A stretch of DNA of 64,000 nt, from assembly GCA_900555045.1 (NCBI GenBank), contig USJW01000005.1, positions 1-64,000 of the forward strand, written 5' to 3'. The stretch's first letter is position 1. Each line of letters begins with the position of its first letter. Positions 61,576-64,000 of this stretch are shown here, piece after piece. A program made the translations under genes and the position numbers. Origin of the DNA: an uncultured Clostridium sp. Its GTDB lineage: Bacteria > Bacillota > Clostridia > Lachnospirales > Lachnospiraceae. The notes under the pieces are model-generated. The model saw nothing but the letters and a program-made list of their open reading frames with translations, had not been told where the DNA came from and did not search any database.

Positions 61576-62322
61576 TCACGTTTCCTCCCCCTCCCCGGAA
61601 TCCACCCGGAACACTTTATTTCCAACCAGCACCATCCCCACCGCCAGGACAAGAAACAGCGCGGCCGCGGCTCCGAACCGCATGATAAACAGGGTGAAGC
61701 TGTGCTCCTCGTACCACCCGTCATCGAAGGTGTAGAGAACCCCGTCCATGGAGGCCCCGTACTCCTTACAGATCCCGGACAGGTAGCTTCTGGCGGTGTT
61801 TGTCATGCCCACCTTCTGCCCCACCGGCAGCGTGACGTGCTCTCCCTTCTCGATGGCCGCAGCCGTACTCTGGGAGATCTGGGCCAGGATGTAGGTGCCG
61901 TCCGGCATCTCCAGCAGATAGTACTGGTTGTAGCCCTCCCGCGCGCCAAGCGGCGAGCGGACCACCTCCGCCTTGCGCCTGCCCCTTGTGGTGCGCCCGT
62001 TCACCGTTTTCGCGGTGTAGTGGGAGGACCACGGCTGCAGGCTGTAGACGCCCGTGGGGATCACGCCCTTCGGCTCCACCGTGGCGCCCTCTGCGCCGCT
62101 TGCCATCCCCGCGAAATCCTCCGCTCCGGAAAGCCTTGGAACGTCCTCCCCAGCCGGTTTCCCGACGAAATTCGCCGTTCTCCCCTTCTTGAGGTCCGCC
62201 ATGGTGACGGGCGGCTGCGGCTCCCGCAAAAATGCCTCCGGGTCCCAGCGCAAAAACAGAAGGACCGCGGCGGCCAGGGCAATGATTGTGCTTATATAGG
62301 GAATTATTTTTTCTTTTCTCAT
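61576..62322 (-). CDS. Hypothetical protein with two membrane segments (possible DUF6709)
   Basis: A 247-residue protein with a membrane segment near each end (about 8-28 and 213-235) and a soluble domain between (TMADLKKGRTANFVG, GVYSLQPWSSHYTAKTVNG, YYLLEMPDGTYILAQIS). The layout resembles clostridial proteins that carry DUF6709, but I am not certain of the family. The ATG at 62322 is the best compromise: AGAGGA lies 11 bp ahead. It overlaps nothing and probably has its own promoter. Confidence 0.6.
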   Translation of the reverse strand: MRKEKIIPYISTIIALAAAVLLFLRWDPEAFLREPQPPVTMADLKKGRTANFVGKPAGEDVPRLSGAEDFAGMASGAEGATVEPKGVIPTGVYSLQPWSSHYTAKTVNGRTTRGRRKAEVVRSPLGAREGYNQYYLLEMPDGTYILAQISQSTAAAIEKGEHVTLPVGQKVGMTNTARSYLSGICKEYGASMDGVLYTFDDGWYEEHSFTLFIMRFGAAAALFLVLAVGMVLVGNKVFRVDSGEGEET

Positions 62323-62466
62323 ACTGTACCGTCCTCTCCCGATGATTTCCCTCATTTTACCATATCTGCGGGCATATGAAAACAGGCAATCGCCAAGGGT
62401 CACGGCCGCAGTCTATCGCACAAAAAAATACCTTACCGGTTTCCCGATAAGGTATTTTCAATGAAG

Positions 62467-62541
62467 GGTGAGTACAGGGATTCGAACCCTGGGCCTCCAG
62501 AGCCACAATCTGGCGCGATAACCAACTTCGCCATACCCACC
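62467..62541 (-). tRNA. tRNA-His (anticodon GTG)
   Basis: On the minus strand the acceptor arm (GTGGGTA/TACTCAC), the extra G at position -1 paired with C73, and anticodon loop TTGTGGC identify tRNA-His. It is transcribed after tRNA-Arg, 27 bp apart. Confidence 0.94.
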
Positions 62542-62568
62542 ATATTCAATTAGCGGACTCTCGTCCAA

Positions 62569-62642
<74 letters not shown>

Positions 62643-63109
62643 AATCCCCGGCGTCATCCCCGAAAGGACTTTGCACCGAAATCGGCACTTGTCCGAAGGT
62701 CTTACCCGCAGACACACTTCTGTCGTGTCAACGTGTTATAGTCTATCACACTTTTTTTATTATTGCAAGCTCTTTTTTGCATTTTTTTGAAGGCGCAATT
62801 TTTACCCGTGAAATATTTATTTTTCAGAAAATAATAGGCTGGCCCGGCGTATTTTCAGCAGGAATCCCTGATTAGGCCGATGGCCCCGCCAAAGTCTGCA
62901 AGTTGAAATAGCAAAACCTCTTCATTTAGAGGGCAGGTTAAACCCACCTTTGACAGAAAAGATAAGGAAGAACAGGCACAGGCAATAGATTTAGCATTGG
63001 CAGCGCAGCAATAGTTTACATAAGAAATCGTACTGATCGTACTGGCTATGGTAAGCATAAAAAAACCGGGAAATCCCACAAAATCAAGGCCTCCCGGACA
63101 AAAAAATAG
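62643..63109. other. Intergenic region between tRNA genes
   Basis: This gap holds AT-rich sequence (62740-62830) and a TTGACA near 62727 on the minus strand with no good -10. A 30-codon fragment near 62925-63015 on the plus strand looks protein-like (KPTFDRKDKEEQAQAIDLALAAQQ) but has a stop shortly before it and no start codon, so it may be the end of a lost gene. I see no intact gene. Confidence 0.35.
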
Positions 63110-63180
63110 AGCAGGTGATGGGAATCGAACCCACGTATCTAGCTTGGAAGGCTAGTGTTCTACCATTGAACTACACCTGC
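63110..63180 (-). tRNA. tRNA-Gly (anticodon TCC)
   Basis: Minus strand: acceptor GCAGGTG/CACCTGC, anticodon loop CTTCCAA (TCC), T-arm GGGTTCGATTCCC. Short D-loop as usual for tRNA-Gly. Confidence 0.95.
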
Positions 63181-63204
63181 ACAGTATGATAAAAGTTTGT
63201 AAAA

Positions 63205-63279
63205 TCGGGGTGACAGGATTCGAACCTGCGACTTCCTGGTCCCAAACCAGGCGCTCTAGCCAAGCTGAGCCACACCCCG
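63205..63279 (-). tRNA. tRNA-Pro (anticodon TGG)
   Basis: Minus strand: acceptor CGGGGTG/CACCCCG, anticodon loop TTTGGGA (TGG), T-arm AGGTTCGAATCCT. It leads the four-gene tRNA group. Confidence 0.95.
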
Positions 63280-63444
63280 GTGCCAGGCACAATACACCTG
63301 TAACTTCCCCGTCTCACGACGCAAAAATAATTATATACCATCCGTCTTCTCTTGTCAACCGGCTGTTTTTGATTTTCTTTCACTATTTCTCTTGACATTC
63401 AACCCTGTTGAACCCTTACAATACCTGTGTAAGGAGGCCATGAC

Positions 63445-64000
63445 ATGACAATCAAAGAGGTGGAAGCCCTGACGGGCATCCCAAAACCCAACATCCGGTT
63501 TTATGAGAAGGAGGGGCTTCTGGCCCCGCTCAGGAGCTCCAACAATTACAGGACCTACGGGGACGAGGAGGTGGAGCGGCTGCGGCGGATACGAATTTTG
63601 CGGCTGATGGGCTTCACCGTGGCGCAGATCCGGCTGATGGCGGAGCAGCCCGGTCAGACCCAAACGCTGATGGAGGCCCGGGCCGGGGAGATCAAACGCG
63701 AGATGGCGGAGCTTGACGCCGTCTACCGGCTGTGCCTGGAGGCGCGGGAGTCCGGCCCCGACTTTCACGCGCTGGACCCGGAGCTTCTGGAGATGAAGCT
63801 GGAGTGGAAGCGGAAAGGAAGGGATATCATGAAAAGCGATAAAATCGACTGGCTGTGCAGAATCCGGGACCTGGCGTTCCTGTTCTGTTACCTGTGCATC
63901 CTGTCTCTCATTGCATTTCCAATAAATGGGTTATTAGGGATCACCCTGCCGGTGAGGGCATTGAACCTGTGGCGGGCCGTGATCGCCCTGTCGCCGTTCC
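63445..64000 (+). CDS. MerR family regulator with membrane segments, cut by the window end
   Basis: The frame is open from ATG 63445 to the end of the window (185 codons, no stop). Residues 1-68 are a MerR-type winged HTH (IKEVEALTGIPKPNIRFYEKEG and NYRTYGDEEVERLRRIR, then LRLMGFTVAQIRLM), residues 70-130 a coiled-coil dimerisation helix, and from about 145 a hydrophobic membrane segment begins (LAFLFCYLCILSLIAFPINGLLGI). A membrane-bound MerR-type protein is unusual; the C-terminal part is not complete here. AAGGAGG precedes the start. The other ATG at 63440 is followed by a stop after one codon. Confidence 0.85.
   Translation, partial: MTIKEVEALTGIPKPNIRFYEKEGLLAPLRSSNNYRTYGDEEVERLRRIRILRLMGFTVAQIRLMAEQPGQTQTLMEARAGEIKREMAELDAVYRLCLEARESGPDFHALDPELLEMKLEWKRKGRDIMKSDKIDWLCRIRDLAFLFCYLCILSLIAFPINGLLGITLPVRALNLWRAVIALSPF

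Overview
The window looks like a chromosomal piece of a GC-rich gut Clostridium of the Lachnospiraceae type. I infer this from gene content and order, not from a database match: a YesM/YesN two-component pair, ruvA-ruvB-zapA-U32 peptidase-SEDS-class B PBP in one run, a PocR/AraC regulator, DUF3160 and CapA proteins, strong AGGAGG ribosome sites, and sigma-A promoters with exact 17-bp spacers.

Layout. 0.16-3.4 kb: sensor kinase and response regulator. 3.4-9.0 kb (minus): a three-subunit xanthine-dehydrogenase-type molybdenum hydroxylase, then a MATE exporter and a NUDIX hydrolase. 9.4-10.3 kb: Rpn-family nuclease. 10.4-18.4 kb (minus): ruvA, ruvB, a long-tailed ZapA, a U32 peptidase (RlhA-like), a SEDS glycosyltransferase and a class B PBP. 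18.6-22.6 kb: a nucleoside deaminase and a 1129-residue c-di-GMP protein. 22.8-24.4 kb: XRE regulator and YprB-like exonuclease. 24.4-31.35 kb (minus): a transglutaminase-like protein downstream of an operon led by a cobalamin riboswitch, coding for an exported CbiK chelatase, a two-domain lipoprotein and a BtuFCD-like importer. 31.4-35.6 kb (minus): CapA, DUF3160 lipoprotein and FG-GAP protein. 36.5-43.1 kb (minus): a KAP-family NTPase and a 1606-residue Sel1/TPR protein. 43.4-46.2 kb: flavodoxin-type reductase, then an ArsR/permease/thioredoxin operon. 46.5-54.4 kb: a lipoprotein and an array of immunity-type and small orphan genes with remnants. 54.8-62.3 kb: tRNA-Gln, a CUT1 sugar ABC transporter with an FAD oxidoreductase, and its divergent PocR/AraC regulator. 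62.5-63.3 kb: four tRNA genes. The window ends inside a MerR-type gene.

The best candidate for an undescribed system is the KAP NTPase plus Sel1/TPR pair. The two genes are 16 bp apart under one promoter-like -10 site, and both proteins end in what appears to be the same C-terminal module, aligning without gaps over about 39 residues. Second is the riboswitch-led operon that puts a cobalt chelatase on the outside of the membrane beside a B12-type importer. Third is the orphan immunity array, which lies between an intact tRNA-Gln and a tRNA 3'-end-like remnant, with three related terminator palindromes.
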